Origin: Victivallales bacterium
Lineage (GTDB): Bacteria > Verrucomicrobiota > Lentisphaeria > Oligosphaerales > Oligosphaeraceae
Assembly: GCA_017615955.1 (NCBI GenBank)
Contig: JAFZZD010000847.1
Coordinates: 1 to 7,796, forward strand
Direction of reading: 5' to 3'
DNA: 7,796 nt
The notes under the pieces were generated by a model, which made no database searches, was not told where the DNA came from, and worked only from the letters and a program-made list of their open reading frames with translations. Below, piece after piece: positions 1 to 7,754 of the stretch (the stretch's first letter is position 1; every line of letters begins with the position of its first letter). A program made the position numbers and the translations under genes.

Positions 1-746
1 ACATAGCCCTTGAGGAACGCAAAACGCCCTTCCAGTTCCATGCCATCCCTGGCCTGCACAAAGGACTTCATTCCGCGTATCTTCCTGTCTTCGTCCGCCA
101 GGCTTTCCTTGTTGGCGATGGCGAAGCCAGCCAATGCGCCCTGCTGCTCCTTGAGCTGCTCCTGCGCCTTGGCAAGTTTGGCCTCCCATTGGTGAAGCCC
201 CTTGTTTTCCGGCAAGGGTGCTGGCGTGAAAAGGCCTTCCTCAATTGGCTTGGCAGAGAACACGGCAAAGTATATGGTGCCATTGCTCACGGAAATCACC
301 TTGGCAACTGCGTCCTCTGGCATTTCAGGGACTTGCTTGCCCTGCACAATGCACAGATAAATGTACAATCCATGCCGCGCCAATGCCTTCAGCAAGTCAC
401 CTGAGAATGAACCCCATGGCTTAAGTTGCTCGATTGCCTTCTGGCACTCCTCCACACGCGCCTCCGTCTTTTTAATGGCGGCTATCATCTCCTGCGCCTT
501 GGCAAGAGCGACCGCTGGCTCCAACTTGGCGGAAGGCTGTGGCTCAATGCCAGGCGGCAATGCATCTATGGCGGACTGCACGCTGGCCAGCATCGCCTGC
601 AAGCGCACAAGCCGTTCGAACTCCTGGGAATTGACTGGCGCACTATTCACGATATGCACCGTGCCAAGAGCCTGAAGCCTGTCAATCGCCGTCTGCCTAT
701 CCCGTTGAAGGCAGGCCAGCGTAATTTTTCGCATAGGTTCTATCAT
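1..746 (-). CDS. atpI: V/A-type ATPase subunit I (a-subunit), N-terminal part, cut by window edge
   Basis: This is the membrane stator subunit of the V/A-ATPase; its N-terminal cytosolic arm binds the peripheral stalks and its C-terminal membrane half forms the ion half-channels. Reading from 746 gives 248 open codons up to the window edge, roughly the first 40% of a family that is usually about 600-650 residues. The start MIEPMRKITLACLQRD, followed by LQALGTVHI, matches the typical subunit I N-terminus (M-I-x-x-M-K-K ... LGVVHI). Two charged, Ala/Glu/Lys/Gln-rich stretches at about residues 75-107 and 185-225 look like the family's coiled-coil arm. No membrane segment is reached inside the window. 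The first ATG is preferred because GGGGGGA lies 7 bases upstream; the ATG at 734 is the alternative. The gene begins 15 bases after atpD ends, so translational coupling is likely. The identification rests on the N-terminal pattern and operon position. Confidence 0.9.
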   Translation of the reverse strand, partial: MIEPMRKITLACLQRDRQTAIDRLQALGTVHIVNSAPVNSQEFERLVRLQAMLASVQSAIDALPPGIEPQPSAKLEPAVALAKAQEMIAAIKKTEARVEECQKAIEQLKPWGSFSGDLLKALARHGLYIYLCIVQGKQVPEMPEDAVAKVISVSNGTIYFAVFSAKPIEEGLFTPAPLPENKGLHQWEAKLAKAQEQLKEQQGALAGFAIANKESLADEDRKIRGMKSFVQARDGMELEGRFAFLKGY

Positions 747-761
747 ATTCAAATCCCCCCG

Positions 762-1394
762 TTACGCTTCTTCTCCATCACCGTAGGAAGCGGCATCCCG
801 CGCGGCACACTTGCCCTTGGCGATCTTGGAACGGCCCACGGAATTGGTCTGCTGGTCGCCGATGGAGATGTTGATCTTGCGTATGTTCTCCTTCGCCTCG
901 GGGATCTTCACCTTTTCAAACAAGTTCACCCTCTGGGTCACGACACGCAACTCCTGCTCCAGCAGGGACAATGCCTCCTCCATCAGCTTGTTCTTCAGTT
1001 TCAATGCAATCTGTGAACGCAGCATCTCGGACACATCGTCGAACCAGACCGGCGTCAGATACATGTCGTATGCGGGGGCCTCGAAAAGCAAATCCTCGAA
1101 AACAGGCACGTCAATGCCGGCCACATTCCTGCGTCCCACGCGCCATTCCCTGATTTCCAGCAGGTTCTCCAGCCCTTCCGCATCCGAGCCACTCAACAGT
1201 GGATAGACTTCATTCCAGCCCTGGGCGGCCTCGTCTATGGCACGCCTAACGCTGGCAGCCTGCTCGCGCATCTTGCGCACTTCCAGCTGAAGCTGCTGCT
1301 TCTTGAGCTGCAAGGTAGGCAGATAGCGCTGGTACATCTTCAGCGCGTCACGCTGAATCTTCAGCTCGTTTTTTGTCAGCTTTATCTTAGGCAT
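762..1394 (-). CDS. atpD: V/A-type ATPase subunit D (central rotor shaft)
   Basis: Subunit D is the central shaft that turns inside the A3B3 head and couples ATP hydrolysis or synthesis to rotation of the membrane ring. The 210-residue length is normal for the family. The N-terminal helix carries the conserved pattern LTKNELKIQRDALKMYQRYL followed by PTLQLKKQQLQ (residues 6-36). The C-terminal helix carries VNLFEKVKIPEAKENIRKI (156-174), then GDQQTNSVGRSKIAKGK (179-195). These two long helices form the antiparallel coiled coil, with a globular middle at about 60-125. The last 15 residues are a loose acidic tail. The ATG at 1394 is chosen because family similarity starts at once after it, but its Shine-Dalgarno is weak (GAAG 7 bases upstream), unlike atpA and atpB. 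The gene is separated from atpB by 121 bases, the longest gap in the operon. Confidence 0.97.
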   Translation of the reverse strand: MPKIKLTKNELKIQRDALKMYQRYLPTLQLKKQQLQLEVRKMREQAASVRRAIDEAAQGWNEVYPLLSGSDAEGLENLLEIREWRVGRRNVAGIDVPVFEDLLFEAPAYDMYLTPVWFDDVSEMLRSQIALKLKNKLMEEALSLLEQELRVVTQRVNLFEKVKIPEAKENIRKINISIGDQQTNSVGRSKIAKGKCAARDAASYGDGEEA

Positions 1395-1471
1395 CTTGAT
1401 GCTTCATTTGCAACAGTTCAATCAATTGTCAACCGAGGAGATTTCAAAACTCTCGGAAAGTCATGTCTTTT

Positions 1472-1491
1472 CCGCTGGCTGAAGCCAGCGG
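1472..1491 (-). promoter_or_regulatory. Hairpin in the atpB-atpD gap
   Basis: A perfect 8-bp inverted repeat, CCGCTGGC and GCCAGCGG, is separated by a four-base loop (TTCA on the minus strand). It sits 24 bases after the atpB stop codon in the only sizeable gap of the ATPase operon. No T-run follows it on the minus strand (AAAAGACA follows), so it is not a standard rho-independent terminator. It could be an mRNA stability or processing element, or a partial attenuator that lowers expression of the genes after atpB. The repeat is seen directly; the role is inference. Confidence 0.6.
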
Positions 1492-1515
1492 CTCCGATTG
1501 TTTGCGGTTTGTGGA

Positions 1516-2814
1516 TTATTTCTTTGGCCAGTATTCACGTACCAGGTCAGTCTTGATTCCAGTTTCAGCCGGCTCGAAGCAATCGGCCAGGATGCGCCAG
1601 CCCAGGTTCAGGGCCTCTTCCAATGGAATGTTCACGCTCAAGTCCATCATCTTCGCCTCGAACTGTGCGCCGTACTTGAGCAGTTTCTCATCCCACTTGC
1701 TCATGCGGAAGCCCATGGACTGCTTTTCCAGCACCTCGCGGTATTCCGCATAGAGGCGTATCATGGTGTCCATCAGTGCGCGATGGTCAGGGCGTGTGTC
1801 GCTGTTGACCTGCTGCTTGAGGCGGCTCAACGAACCGAATGGCTCGATATGCCCGTTCACCAGATAGAACTGCCCTTCGGTGATGTATCCAGTGTTGTCT
1901 GGCACTGGGTGCGTCACATCGTCGCCCGGCATTGTGGTGACAGCCAGGATCGTGATGGAACCCGCCGTCTCAAAGTCAACCGCCTTTTCATAGCGTGAGG
2001 CCAACTGGCTATACAGGTCACCAGGATAGCCGCGGTTGGAAGGAATCTGTTCCATGGTGATAGCGATTTCCTTCAGTGAATCGCAGAAGTTGGTCATGTC
2101 CGTCAGCAGAACGAGGACACGCTTGTTCTGCTCGGTGGCAAAATATTCCGCCACGGCCAACGCCATGTCCGGCACCAGCAGGCACTCCACGATCGGGTCG
2201 GAGGTGGTGTGGATGAACATCACTGTTCGTGACAGCGCGCCGTGCTCGTCCAATGTCTCCTTGAATGTCAGGTAGTCATCGTACTTCAAACCCATGCCGC
2301 CCAGCACGATCACATCGACCTCCGCCTGCATGGCTATGCGGGCAAGCAGTTCGTTGTAGGGTTCGCCTGCCACGGAGAAGATAGGCAGTTTCTGGCTTTC
2401 AACCAATGTGTTGAAAATGTCAATCATGGGAATGCCAGTACGTATCATCTTACGTGGAATGATACGGTTGGCGGGATTCACAGAGGGGCCACCGATGTCA
2501 ATCAGGTTGTCCTGCAATGCGGGTCCCTTGTCCCTGGGAGTGCCGTTGCCAGTGAAGATGCGCCCCAGCAAGGCCTCGGAAGCGGACACCTTCATGGGCC
2601 GTCCCAGGAAGCGTACCTCGCTGTCCGTCGAGATGCCGCGGCTTCCCGCGAAGACCTGCAAATAGACCTTGCTCTTGTCCAACCTAATCACCTGTGCCAA
2701 TGATATGCCGCGCTGGCTCTTGACCTCGGCAAGTTCGCCGTTGGCCACATTGTCCGCCTCGACGGTGATGACGTTGCCGCTTATCTGGATGATGCGATTG
2801 TAGATTTTCTTCAT
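1516..2814 (-). CDS. atpB: V/A-type ATPase subunit B (regulatory, non-catalytic nucleotide site)
   Basis: Subunit B alternates with A in the cytosolic A3B3 hexamer and contributes residues to the catalytic interface. The protein has 432 residues, within the usual range. In order: an N-terminal beta-barrel (about 1-75), the [16 protein letters not shown] region (83-98), a degenerate P-loop region [17 protein letters not shown] (145-161) lacking the GKT of catalytic subunits, the Walker-B-like strand [11 protein letters not shown] (233-243), the stretch [17 protein letters not shown] (262-278), and GSLSRLK (327-333), whose Arg331 is the likely arginine finger. A helical C-terminal domain follows. 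A perfect AGGAGG Shine-Dalgarno lies 10 bases before the ATG, inside the last codons of atpA, so the two genes are coupled (5 bases between them). Loss of the P-loop lysine is normal for B and separates it from A. Confidence 0.98.
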   Translation of the reverse strand: MKKIYNRIIQISGNVITVEADNVANGELAEVKSQRGISLAQVIRLDKSKVYLQVFAGSRGISTDSEVRFLGRPMKVSASEALLGRIFTGNGTPRDKGPALQDNLIDIGGPSVNPANRIIPRKMIRTGIPMIDIFNTLVESQKLPIFSVAGEPYNELLARIAMQAEVDVIVLGGMGLKYDDYLTFKETLDEHGALSRTVMFIHTTSDPIVECLLVPDMALAVAEYFATEQNKRVLVLLTDMTNFCDSLKEIAITMEQIPSNRGYPGDLYSQLASRYEKAVDFETAGSITILAVTTMPGDDVTHPVPDNTGYITEGQFYLVNGHIEPFGSLSRLKQQVNSDTRPDHRALMDTMIRLYAEYREVLEKQSMGFRMSKWDEKLLKYGAQFEAKMMDLSVNIPLEEALNLGWRILADCFEPAETGIKTDLVREYWPKK

Positions 2815-2819
2815 TGTTG

Positions 2820-4547
2820 TCAGGCCTCCTGCAGCATCTTATCTATGGCCGCTTCAGCGTCGCGGAAGGAGATGGAATCCCATGGAGTGTAGTTCCAGTC
2901 GATGAACTGCTGCCTCAAGCGCTGGAAATAGGTTCTCGCCTGGTCCTTGTCCGCAAAGTTGAAATCCTTCTCTATAATGCCAAGCAGCTTGTCGAACACA
3001 TATTTCTGCCGTTCGGCGCCGCATGCGCTATCGACTTTGTCGAATGTATTCTGTTGCAAATAGACATTGTCTATGAATTCGCTCTTAAGGTATGTAACGA
3101 AGTCATTGACAGGAGTGCCTTCTTCGCCCACCACCTTCATCATCTGGTTCACTTCATTGCCAGCCCTGAGCATTGCCCTTGCCTTGACCACCTTGTCCTT
3201 CGCAACTATGCTGTTGTACTTGCTCCAACTATCCAATGGATGAATTGAGGGATAACGGCGGGCATTGGCGCGGTCTCTGGACAGTGCGAGGAAGGAACCC
3301 ACAACCTTCAGTGTCGCCTGTGTGACCGGCTCTTCGAAGTTACCACCTGCAGGACTGACTGCACCGCATATCGTGACGGAGCCAGTGTTGCCATCCTTCA
3401 GTTTAACAAGACCAGCACGCTCGTAGAAACTTGCTACCAGTGATTCCAGGTATGCGGGGAAGGCCTCTTCGCCGGGGATTTCCTCCAGGCGTCCTGATTC
3501 CTCACGCAATGCCTGCGCCCAGCGTGATGTGGAATCCGCCAGCAGAAGCACGCTCAAGCCCATCTGGCGGTAATATTCCGCCAATGTGACGCTGGTGTAG
3601 ATGGAGGCCTCACGGGCTGCCACAGGCATTGAACTGGTATTGCAGATAATGATGGTTCTGTCGATGAGATGGCGTCCCGTCCTGGGGTCGTCCAGATGCG
3701 GGAATTCGCGGAGGATTTCCACGACTTCGCCAGCACGCTCACCACAGGCCGCCACAATTACCACATCAACCTCAGAGCGCTGGGACAAGGCATGCTGCAA
3801 AACCGTCTTTCCTGCGCCGAATGGTCCAGGAGTGCAGAATGTTCCGCCCTTTGCCACGGGGAAGAAGGTATCGATGATGCGCATCTGGGTCACCAGTGGC
3901 TCCTGGGGCAGCAACTTGTCCGCATAGCAGGTGATTGGCACCTTGACAGGCCAGGTCTGCACCATTGTGACCTCACGTTCCTGGCCGTTGCAGGAAACTT
4001 TCGCCACCACGGTGCTGATGTTGTATTCGCCTGGCTCCTTTGTCCAGGTCACAGTCCACTCGCCCTGCCAGGCGAAGGGCAGCATGATTCTGTGTGTGAA
4101 TATGCCTTCTGGCACGGTGCCCACCGTGTCGCCAGCCAACAGGACGTCGCCCGTCTTGGCGACTGGGGTGTACTGCCACTTTTTCTCCCTGTCCAGCGGA
4201 TACACGTAAAGGCCGCGCTTGAGGAAATAGCCGGTCTGGGCCGCCAGTTCGGGCAGCGGGTTCTGCAAGCCGTCATAGACCTGTGTCAGCAGACCAGGAC
4301 CCAGTTCAACCGACAGCAGGTTGCCCGTGAATTCCACGGCATCGCCCACCTTGACGCCAGTGGTGCTTTCGAACACCTGTATGTCCGCCTCGCGTCCCCT
4401 GACGCGGATAACTTCAGCCTTCAGCCTGGTTCCGTCCCCCGCCAGTACAAAGGCGACTTCGTTCTGTGTCACGCGCGTGTCAAAGGACACACTTACCATA
4501 TTACCGTTGACGCCCGTGACTTTACCTGTTTGGAATTGCTCGTTCAT
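2820..4547 (-). CDS. atpA: V/A-type ATPase catalytic subunit A
   Basis: This is the catalytic ATP-binding subunit of the V/A-ATPase head. The 575 residues match the bacterial A-subunit length. An N-terminal beta-barrel (about 1-75) is followed by the non-homologous insert typical of A subunits (about 110-190), which sets it apart from the F-type beta subunit. Catalytic motifs are intact: Walker A GPFGAGKT (241-248) with Lys247, the catalytic glutamate in GER (269-271, Glu270) within [17 protein letters not shown], and the Walker B strand [19 protein letters not shown] (331-349) with Asp338. [13 protein letters not shown] (355-367) follows. The GERAGEVVE form, as I recall it, is that of the chlamydial and Bacteroidetes-type enzymes. 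The start is supported by AAGGA 9 bases upstream, which overlaps the stop codon of the preceding DUF2764-like gene. No truncation or altered key residue is seen. Confidence 0.98.
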   Translation of the reverse strand: MNEQFQTGKVTGVNGNMVSVSFDTRVTQNEVAFVLAGDGTRLKAEVIRVRGREADIQVFESTTGVKVGDAVEFTGNLLSVELGPGLLTQVYDGLQNPLPELAAQTGYFLKRGLYVYPLDREKKWQYTPVAKTGDVLLAGDTVGTVPEGIFTHRIMLPFAWQGEWTVTWTKEPGEYNISTVVAKVSCNGQEREVTMVQTWPVKVPITCYADKLLPQEPLVTQMRIIDTFFPVAKGGTFCTPGPFGAGKTVLQHALSQRSEVDVVIVAACGERAGEVVEILREFPHLDDPRTGRHLIDRTIIICNTSSMPVAAREASIYTSVTLAEYYRQMGLSVLLLADSTSRWAQALREESGRLEEIPGEEAFPAYLESLVASFYERAGLVKLKDGNTGSVTICGAVSPAGGNFEEPVTQATLKVVGSFLALSRDRANARRYPSIHPLDSWSKYNSIVAKDKVVKARAMLRAGNEVNQMMKVVGEEGTPVNDFVTYLKSEFIDNVYLQQNTFDKVDSACGAERQKYVFDKLLGIIEKDFNFADKDQARTYFQRLRQQFIDWNYTPWDSISFRDAEAAIDKMLQEA

Positions 4548-4559
4548 TCTGAAATATCC

Positions 4560-5126
4560 TTAAAGTTCATCACCTATGCGCTTTTCTCCCGCCTGTGCGA
4601 AGCCCGCCTCAAGCATCCTGTCAAAAGTGGCGCGTCCTTCGGGCAGTTTGCGCCCGGAACGCTTGTCGATTATAAGCAACTTAAGCAGATACAACTCCAG
4701 CAATGGCAGGTTAAAGTAATGCGCCGATTCAAGTTCGCCAAGATATGCGAACCTCATTGCATCCAGTTTGTTTTCCCTGGCCACCGTGGAGGTCAATGCC
4801 ATTGCCTCCTCAATCTGCTTCCTGTATAAGTAGAACTGCTCCTTGCTTTGCCGACCTGTATCCTGCGGCGGTAGTTTAAGACGTGAACGGCGCAGTTCAG
4901 ACAATGTATTGCGCAGGTACGTCTCAAAGGAATACCACTGCGCCACAGTGTCATCCACTGGCGATGTGTTGTCTGGCACAAGGCGTATGCGTTCCAGCCT
5001 GTCAGCAATGTCATCGCCCAGCAATTCGCGGCACTGCTGCAGGAATTGCGTCGCCGTCAAGGGGCATTGCCCGTCAAGTCCTAGTGTAGGCAGGCTTGAT
5101 ATGAAATAGAAGAGGTCCACGCCCAT
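4560..5126 (-). CDS. DUF2764-like protein encoded within V/A-ATPase operon, possible subunit C stand-in
   Basis: No enzymatic function is known for this family. The N-terminus DLFYFISSLPTLGLDG (residues 4-19), followed by an FLQQCRELLGDD segment, resembles the start of DUF2764 proteins, which are encoded between atpE and atpA in Chlamydia- and Bacteroidetes-type V-ATPase operons. The protein is all-helical in appearance, with no signal peptide or membrane segment. Recognisable blocks are WYSFETYLRNTLSELRRSRL (64-83) and LGELESAHYFNLPLLELYLLKLLII (128-152). At 188 residues it is shorter than the roughly 270 residues I recall for other members. It lies 4 bases after atpE and 12 before atpA, so it is almost certainly co-translated with them. 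Its position equals that of subunits C and F in archaeal operons; a role linking the central shaft to the membrane ring is inference. Its start has only a weak AAGG, consistent with coupling to atpE. Confidence 0.85.
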   Translation of the reverse strand: MGVDLFYFISSLPTLGLDGQCPLTATQFLQQCRELLGDDIADRLERIRLVPDNTSPVDDTVAQWYSFETYLRNTLSELRRSRLKLPPQDTGRQSKEQFYLYRKQIEEAMALTSTVARENKLDAMRFAYLGELESAHYFNLPLLELYLLKLLIIDKRSGRKLPEGRATFDRMLEAGFAQAGEKRIGDEL

Positions 5127-5130
5127 TGCC

Positions 5131-5739
5131 TTAATTGCCTGAAACTATTGCGGCCAGACGACCGCTGAGGTGGCTCGCCAATGTCTCCGCCAATGCCTGG
5201 TCGCTGAAGTCATACACAACGCTATCTCCGCTGAATACCAGCTTGAAGCCCTTGCCCATGCCCGCCACTGGGGACAGCTGGCAGCGGGCACGCAGATCTG
5301 CATCCAGCGCGGCGGCCAGCGCATTCTCCACAACCTGCTGCTCCTTTTCGTCCAGCAGCACTTCAAGCCTGTCCTCGTTGCCGTCCTGCTTGAGGAATGC
5401 CTCGATAAGGTGCACCAGCACCTTTCCAAGTGCCTCGCCAGAGAGTTCCTTTCCTGCCACGGCAAGCGCGACTGCCTTGATTCTCTCATCCATGGTGCCA
5501 CGAAGGGACAGCAACACGTCACGTGAGGCCTGCCTCAACGCCTCCTCGCCCTTGACGCGAAACACCTGGGCCTCCTTCTGGGCAGAGCTGATGATCTCGT
5601 CCGCCTCGCTGCGGGCATTCTTAAGTATGGTCTCCGCCTCAGCCTTGGCCTGGGCCAGGATTTTCTCCTTGGTCCCTTCAGTCTTGCTGAGTTCCTCGTC
5701 AACAATCTTGTTCAACAGTGCCTGTAATTCGTCTGCCAT
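5131..5739 (-). CDS. atpE: V/A-type ATPase subunit E (peripheral stalk)
   Basis: Subunit E forms the peripheral stalk that holds the A3B3 head against rotation and connects it to subunit I. The 202 residues fit the family. Residues 1-75 form a long charged helix rich in Ala, Glu and Lys (TKEKILAQAKAEAETILKNA and onward), the stalk part. From about 80 the globular head-binding domain follows, ending in MGKGFKLVFSGDSVVYDFSD (161-180) and a final helix, as in other bacterial E subunits. AAGAGG lies 8 bases before the ATG and supports this start. It is the first gene of the operon, with a promoter-like sequence about 45 bases upstream. No partner subunit G, which normally pairs with E in the stalk, is visible nearby. 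The helix alone is low-complexity, so identification relies on the C-terminal domain and on context. Confidence 0.93.
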   Translation of the reverse strand: MADELQALLNKIVDEELSKTEGTKEKILAQAKAEAETILKNARSEADEIISSAQKEAQVFRVKGEEALRQASRDVLLSLRGTMDERIKAVALAVAGKELSGEALGKVLVHLIEAFLKQDGNEDRLEVLLDEKEQQVVENALAAALDADLRARCQLSPVAGMGKGFKLVFSGDSVVYDFSDQALAETLASHLSGRLAAIVSGN

Positions 5740-5782
5740 ATCCGCAACCTCTTTTTCTTTGGGTATCTATGCACGTGGCTGT

Positions 5783-5810
5783 AATATAACTAAACTTGCC
5801 TTTTTCTCAA
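5783..5810 (-). promoter_or_regulatory. Sigma70-like promoter of the V/A-ATPase operon
   Basis: On the minus strand, TTGAGA (5805-5810) and TATATT (5783-5788) are separated by 16 bases, close to the consensus -35 and -10. The -10 ends 43 bases before the atpE start, which leaves room for a short leader containing the AAGAGG ribosome site at 5748-5753. It lies between the terminator of the upstream unit and the first ATPase gene, as expected for an independent operon promoter. Two TTGCA units directly upstream of the -35 form a short direct repeat. Confidence 0.65.
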
Positions 5811-5877
5811 TGCAATGCAAAGACAAAAAATGACGCCCAAATGAGTCAGGAAATGGAGCACCCACATGAGGTAATTT

Positions 5878-5929
5878 AAAAAAAACTATCGCGCCAAACC
5901 GACAGTCTGCGGCTTGGCGCGATAGTTTT
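5878..5929 (-). terminator. Rho-independent terminator of the upstream two-gene unit
   Basis: A perfect 16-bp inverted repeat pairs AAAACTATCGCGCCAA (5882-5897) with TTGGCGCGATAGTTTT (5914-5929). Inside it, after one mismatch, three more pairs (CCG/CGG) can form around an 8-base loop. On the minus strand the stem is followed by eight T (5878-5885, partly within the stem), the standard rho-independent form. The plus strand has only four T, so termination of minus-strand transcripts is the main role. It lies 56 bases after the stop of the secreted-protein gene and about 70 bases before the ATPase promoter. Confidence 0.93.
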
Positions 5930-5984
5930 GAAATCGTCTCTATTGAAAACTACGGGAAAAACAGGCTAAATCTCGCCGTCCCCG

Positions 5985-6851
5985 TCATTTTAGAGGGTTA
6001 ATTTCCCCAATAAGCTTCTGAAGTTCGGCCTGAATCTCTGGTGTCCTCCGCGTGAAGGTCTCCAGATTGTCTGCGTCGAATATGGTGGTTCCCACTATGC
6101 TGGCGGTTTTCCAGCCAGCCCTGATAAGGCCGCCGCGGACGGGCACGTAATACAGCTTTCTGTCCACAAGTCTATTTGTGATGTCAAAGCCGTCAGCTGT
6201 TGCGAAATTCGCAGGGGTATGCACCAAAGTCAGCCATGAGCATGCCCATTCAGGTGAAAACGAGGCAAAGCACAGTGGATACTTTTTGAATTCAGAGGTA
6301 CGCTTCTCGTTGCTGAATTCGCCTTCCAGTTTTTCATCCTTGCGGGCTTGGTAGATGTAGTTCGCGAACTGCTTGGCCCATGGGTGCATTGCGTGGTAGA
6401 TAGTGGCGTTTCCGACCTTTTCAGGACACTCCACTTGATTGCATTCGATAATGCTGTTACCGACAATGTAAAGGTGATACTGAACTATTGCCGAATAAAG
6501 CCTGGAGCGCTTCAGCATTTCAAAGCGAGCGGCCTTGACTGTGCCCTCGGCAGGCGTCCACTCCGCGCCGTCAAGGAAAAACTTCACGTCCTCAATCTGC
6601 TCGGAGAGTCCACTGTCCTTATGGCCTGAGCCGCACCATCCCTTGCGCTCAAAGTTAAGCGTGGTTCCGCTGATGGCGCCCTGCGAACGGCAAACTTCCT
6701 TTCCCCTATACCAGATTCCAGCAAGGTTCCAAAAGGAGGATTTTGTCAGGCGCACCTCAACATCCCCTGATGCCACCTTGAACTCCGCAGGGAATTCCTG
6801 GCTCATACCCATTGCACAGAACATCAAACACATAATTGCCATCAGTCTCAT
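5985..6851 (-). CDS. Secreted protein of unknown function
   Basis: I do not recognise a named family. The 288-residue product starts with a short signal peptide: Met-Arg, a hydrophobic run rich in Met, Leu and Cys (residues 3-14), and likely cleavage near Ser17-Gln18. The Cys residues in that run lack a proper lipobox, so a lipoprotein is unlikely. The mature part has many alternating beta-like stretches with Trp, Tyr and Phe (for example SSFWNLAGIWYRGKEV 38-53, SRLYSAIVQYHLYIVGNSII 116-135, RKLYYVPVRGGLIRAGW 231-247), suggesting a beta-sandwich such as a carbohydrate-related or mutarotase-like fold; this is a guess. Mature-part cysteines are at 54, 73, 137, 142, 194 and 204. AAGGAG lies 5 bases before the ATG and supports this start. 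It follows the amidohydrolase gene by 18 bases and is the last gene before the terminator. Confidence 0.85.
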   Translation of the reverse strand: MRLMAIMCLMFCAMGMSQEFPAEFKVASGDVEVRLTKSSFWNLAGIWYRGKEVCRSQGAISGTTLNFERKGWCGSGHKDSGLSEQIEDVKFFLDGAEWTPAEGTVKAARFEMLKRSRLYSAIVQYHLYIVGNSIIECNQVECPEKVGNATIYHAMHPWAKQFANYIYQARKDEKLEGEFSNEKRTSEFKKYPLCFASFSPEWACSWLTLVHTPANFATADGFDITNRLVDRKLYYVPVRGGLIRAGWKTASIVGTTIFDADNLETFTRRTPEIQAELQKLIGEINPLK

Positions 6852-6869
6852 GTCAGCTCCTTTGCGATT

Positions 6870-7754
6870 TCACTCGCCCAAAACGAATCTTCTATAATTT
6901 TTCCTGAAAAATCTGTCGTAGAGATTCGATGTGTCCTCGAAGTTGAAGACGCTCATCTCCTTTGGAAAATCAGCGTTGTCAAAGTCATCGGCAATTGAGT
7001 CAAGAATAGGCTTGTCCAAATCCTTCAGCAACTGAAGTGCCTTGCAGCTGTAGTTGTTTATGCAGGCATCGGAGCCAAAGTAGCAATTGTCCACTGCATC
7101 CGCACAGCAGTAAAGCACCTTGTGAAGCACATCCTTTCGATAAGGCGCGGGAGTTCCAGGCGTGGTGTCCAGAAACAGGCTGGCTGTGCTTGCGCCCTGC
7201 CGCTTCAAGTAAACGAATTTGCCATAGAGCGCAATCAGCTCATCGCACCATGGCCATCCAAAATGCGCCAGCGCCACGCGCAGCTCTGGGATCGCCGCCA
7301 GAAATTCAAAGTTGGTGGGGCGGTTGTATTTGTTGGAAATGCCCTCGCTCCAAAGGCCACCGCAATGAAAGACAAGCGGCATCTTCGCCTCAGCAATCAT
7401 ACGATAGCATTTCTCGCCCTCCTCGGGATAGAAATCTGAACAGATTACCTTGAAGCCGCGAATGCCCATTTCGCAGGCCGTTTCCACCTGCAGTTGCACA
7501 TCGGAAGAAGTGGGGTCAATCCAGAAGAAGGGATAGAATCCCTGAATCTGCGAAGCGAAGTCCAGAATGACATCCAGCCTTTGCCTCCAGTCCTTCGCAT
7601 CAGGCAAAGGACGGTATCTGTATGGCGCCAGACTGAAAAGGCAGCCGCCAAAGACACCCGCGCTTCGCGCACGTTCCCAAAACTGGGCTGGGCTTGGAAA
7701 TGCCCCTGGCTGAAGGTGAATATGCCCGTCAAATATCATCTCTTTCTCGTCCAT
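6870..7754 (-). CDS. Amidohydrolase-family (amidohydrolase_2-like) metal-dependent hydrolase
   Basis: This is a cytosolic TIM-barrel hydrolase of the amidohydrolase superfamily, which cleaves or decarboxylates small molecules with a bound divalent metal. Visible family marks over 294 residues are the N-terminal HxH in FDGHIHLQ (His11, His13), the strand GIRGFKVI (97-104) with Lys102, VFHCGG (128-133) with His130, VALAHFGWPW (160-169) with His164, and YFGSDA (225-230) with Asp229. These are the expected metal and catalytic ligands in order. The C-terminus (NLYDRFFRKNYRRFVLG) resembles the closing helix of amidohydrolase_2 enzymes. There is no signal peptide. AGAGGA lies 5 bases before the ATG at 7754 and supports it over the Met at residue 6. 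The substrate cannot be told from the sequence. The gene is co-directional with, and 18 bases before, the secreted-protein gene, so they are probably one transcript. Its promoter is not visible in the 42 bases upstream. Confidence 0.9.
   Translation of the reverse strand: MDEKEMIFDGHIHLQPGAFPSPAQFWERARSAGVFGGCLFSLAPYRYRPLPDAKDWRQRLDVILDFASQIQGFYPFFWIDPTSSDVQLQVETACEMGIRGFKVICSDFYPEEGEKCYRMIAEAKMPLVFHCGGLWSEGISNKYNRPTNFEFLAAIPELRVALAHFGWPWCDELIALYGKFVYLKRQGASTASLFLDTTPGTPAPYRKDVLHKVLYCCADAVDNCYFGSDACINNYSCKALQLLKDLDKPILDSIADDFDNADFPKEMSVFNFEDTSNLYDRFFRKNYRRFVLGE

Noticed and set aside
426..1016. Plus-strand open frame (196 codons) opposite atpI and atpD
   Set aside because: It spans the junction of two clear minus-strand genes and has no recognisable motif.
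1403..1431. TTGACA on the minus strand in the atpB-atpD gap as an internal promoter
   Set aside because: At 17 bases downstream the sequence is AAATGA, which is a poor -10, so a promoter is not supported.
1444..1464. Tiny minus-strand frame MTFREF in the atpB-atpD gap as a leader peptide
   Set aside because: Six codons with no regulatory codon run and only a weak ribosome site; chance is the simpler explanation.
2659..2676. Degenerate P-loop of subunit B (2328-2380 region on the minus strand) as a sign of inactivation
   Set aside because: Loss of the GKT motif is normal for V/A-type B subunits, which are non-catalytic; it is not an anomaly.
3669..4829. Long plus-strand open frame (386 codons) opposite atpA and the DUF2764-like gene
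   Set aside because: It is antisense to well-identified genes, shows no family pattern, and crosses a gene boundary. GC-rich third positions in atpA explain the lack of stops.
5135..5833. Plus-strand open frame (232 codons) opposite atpE
   Set aside because: It is very rich in Ser, Ala and Leu, as expected from the complement of an Ala/Glu/Lys coiled-coil gene, and runs into the atpE promoter and leader. It is a shadow frame.
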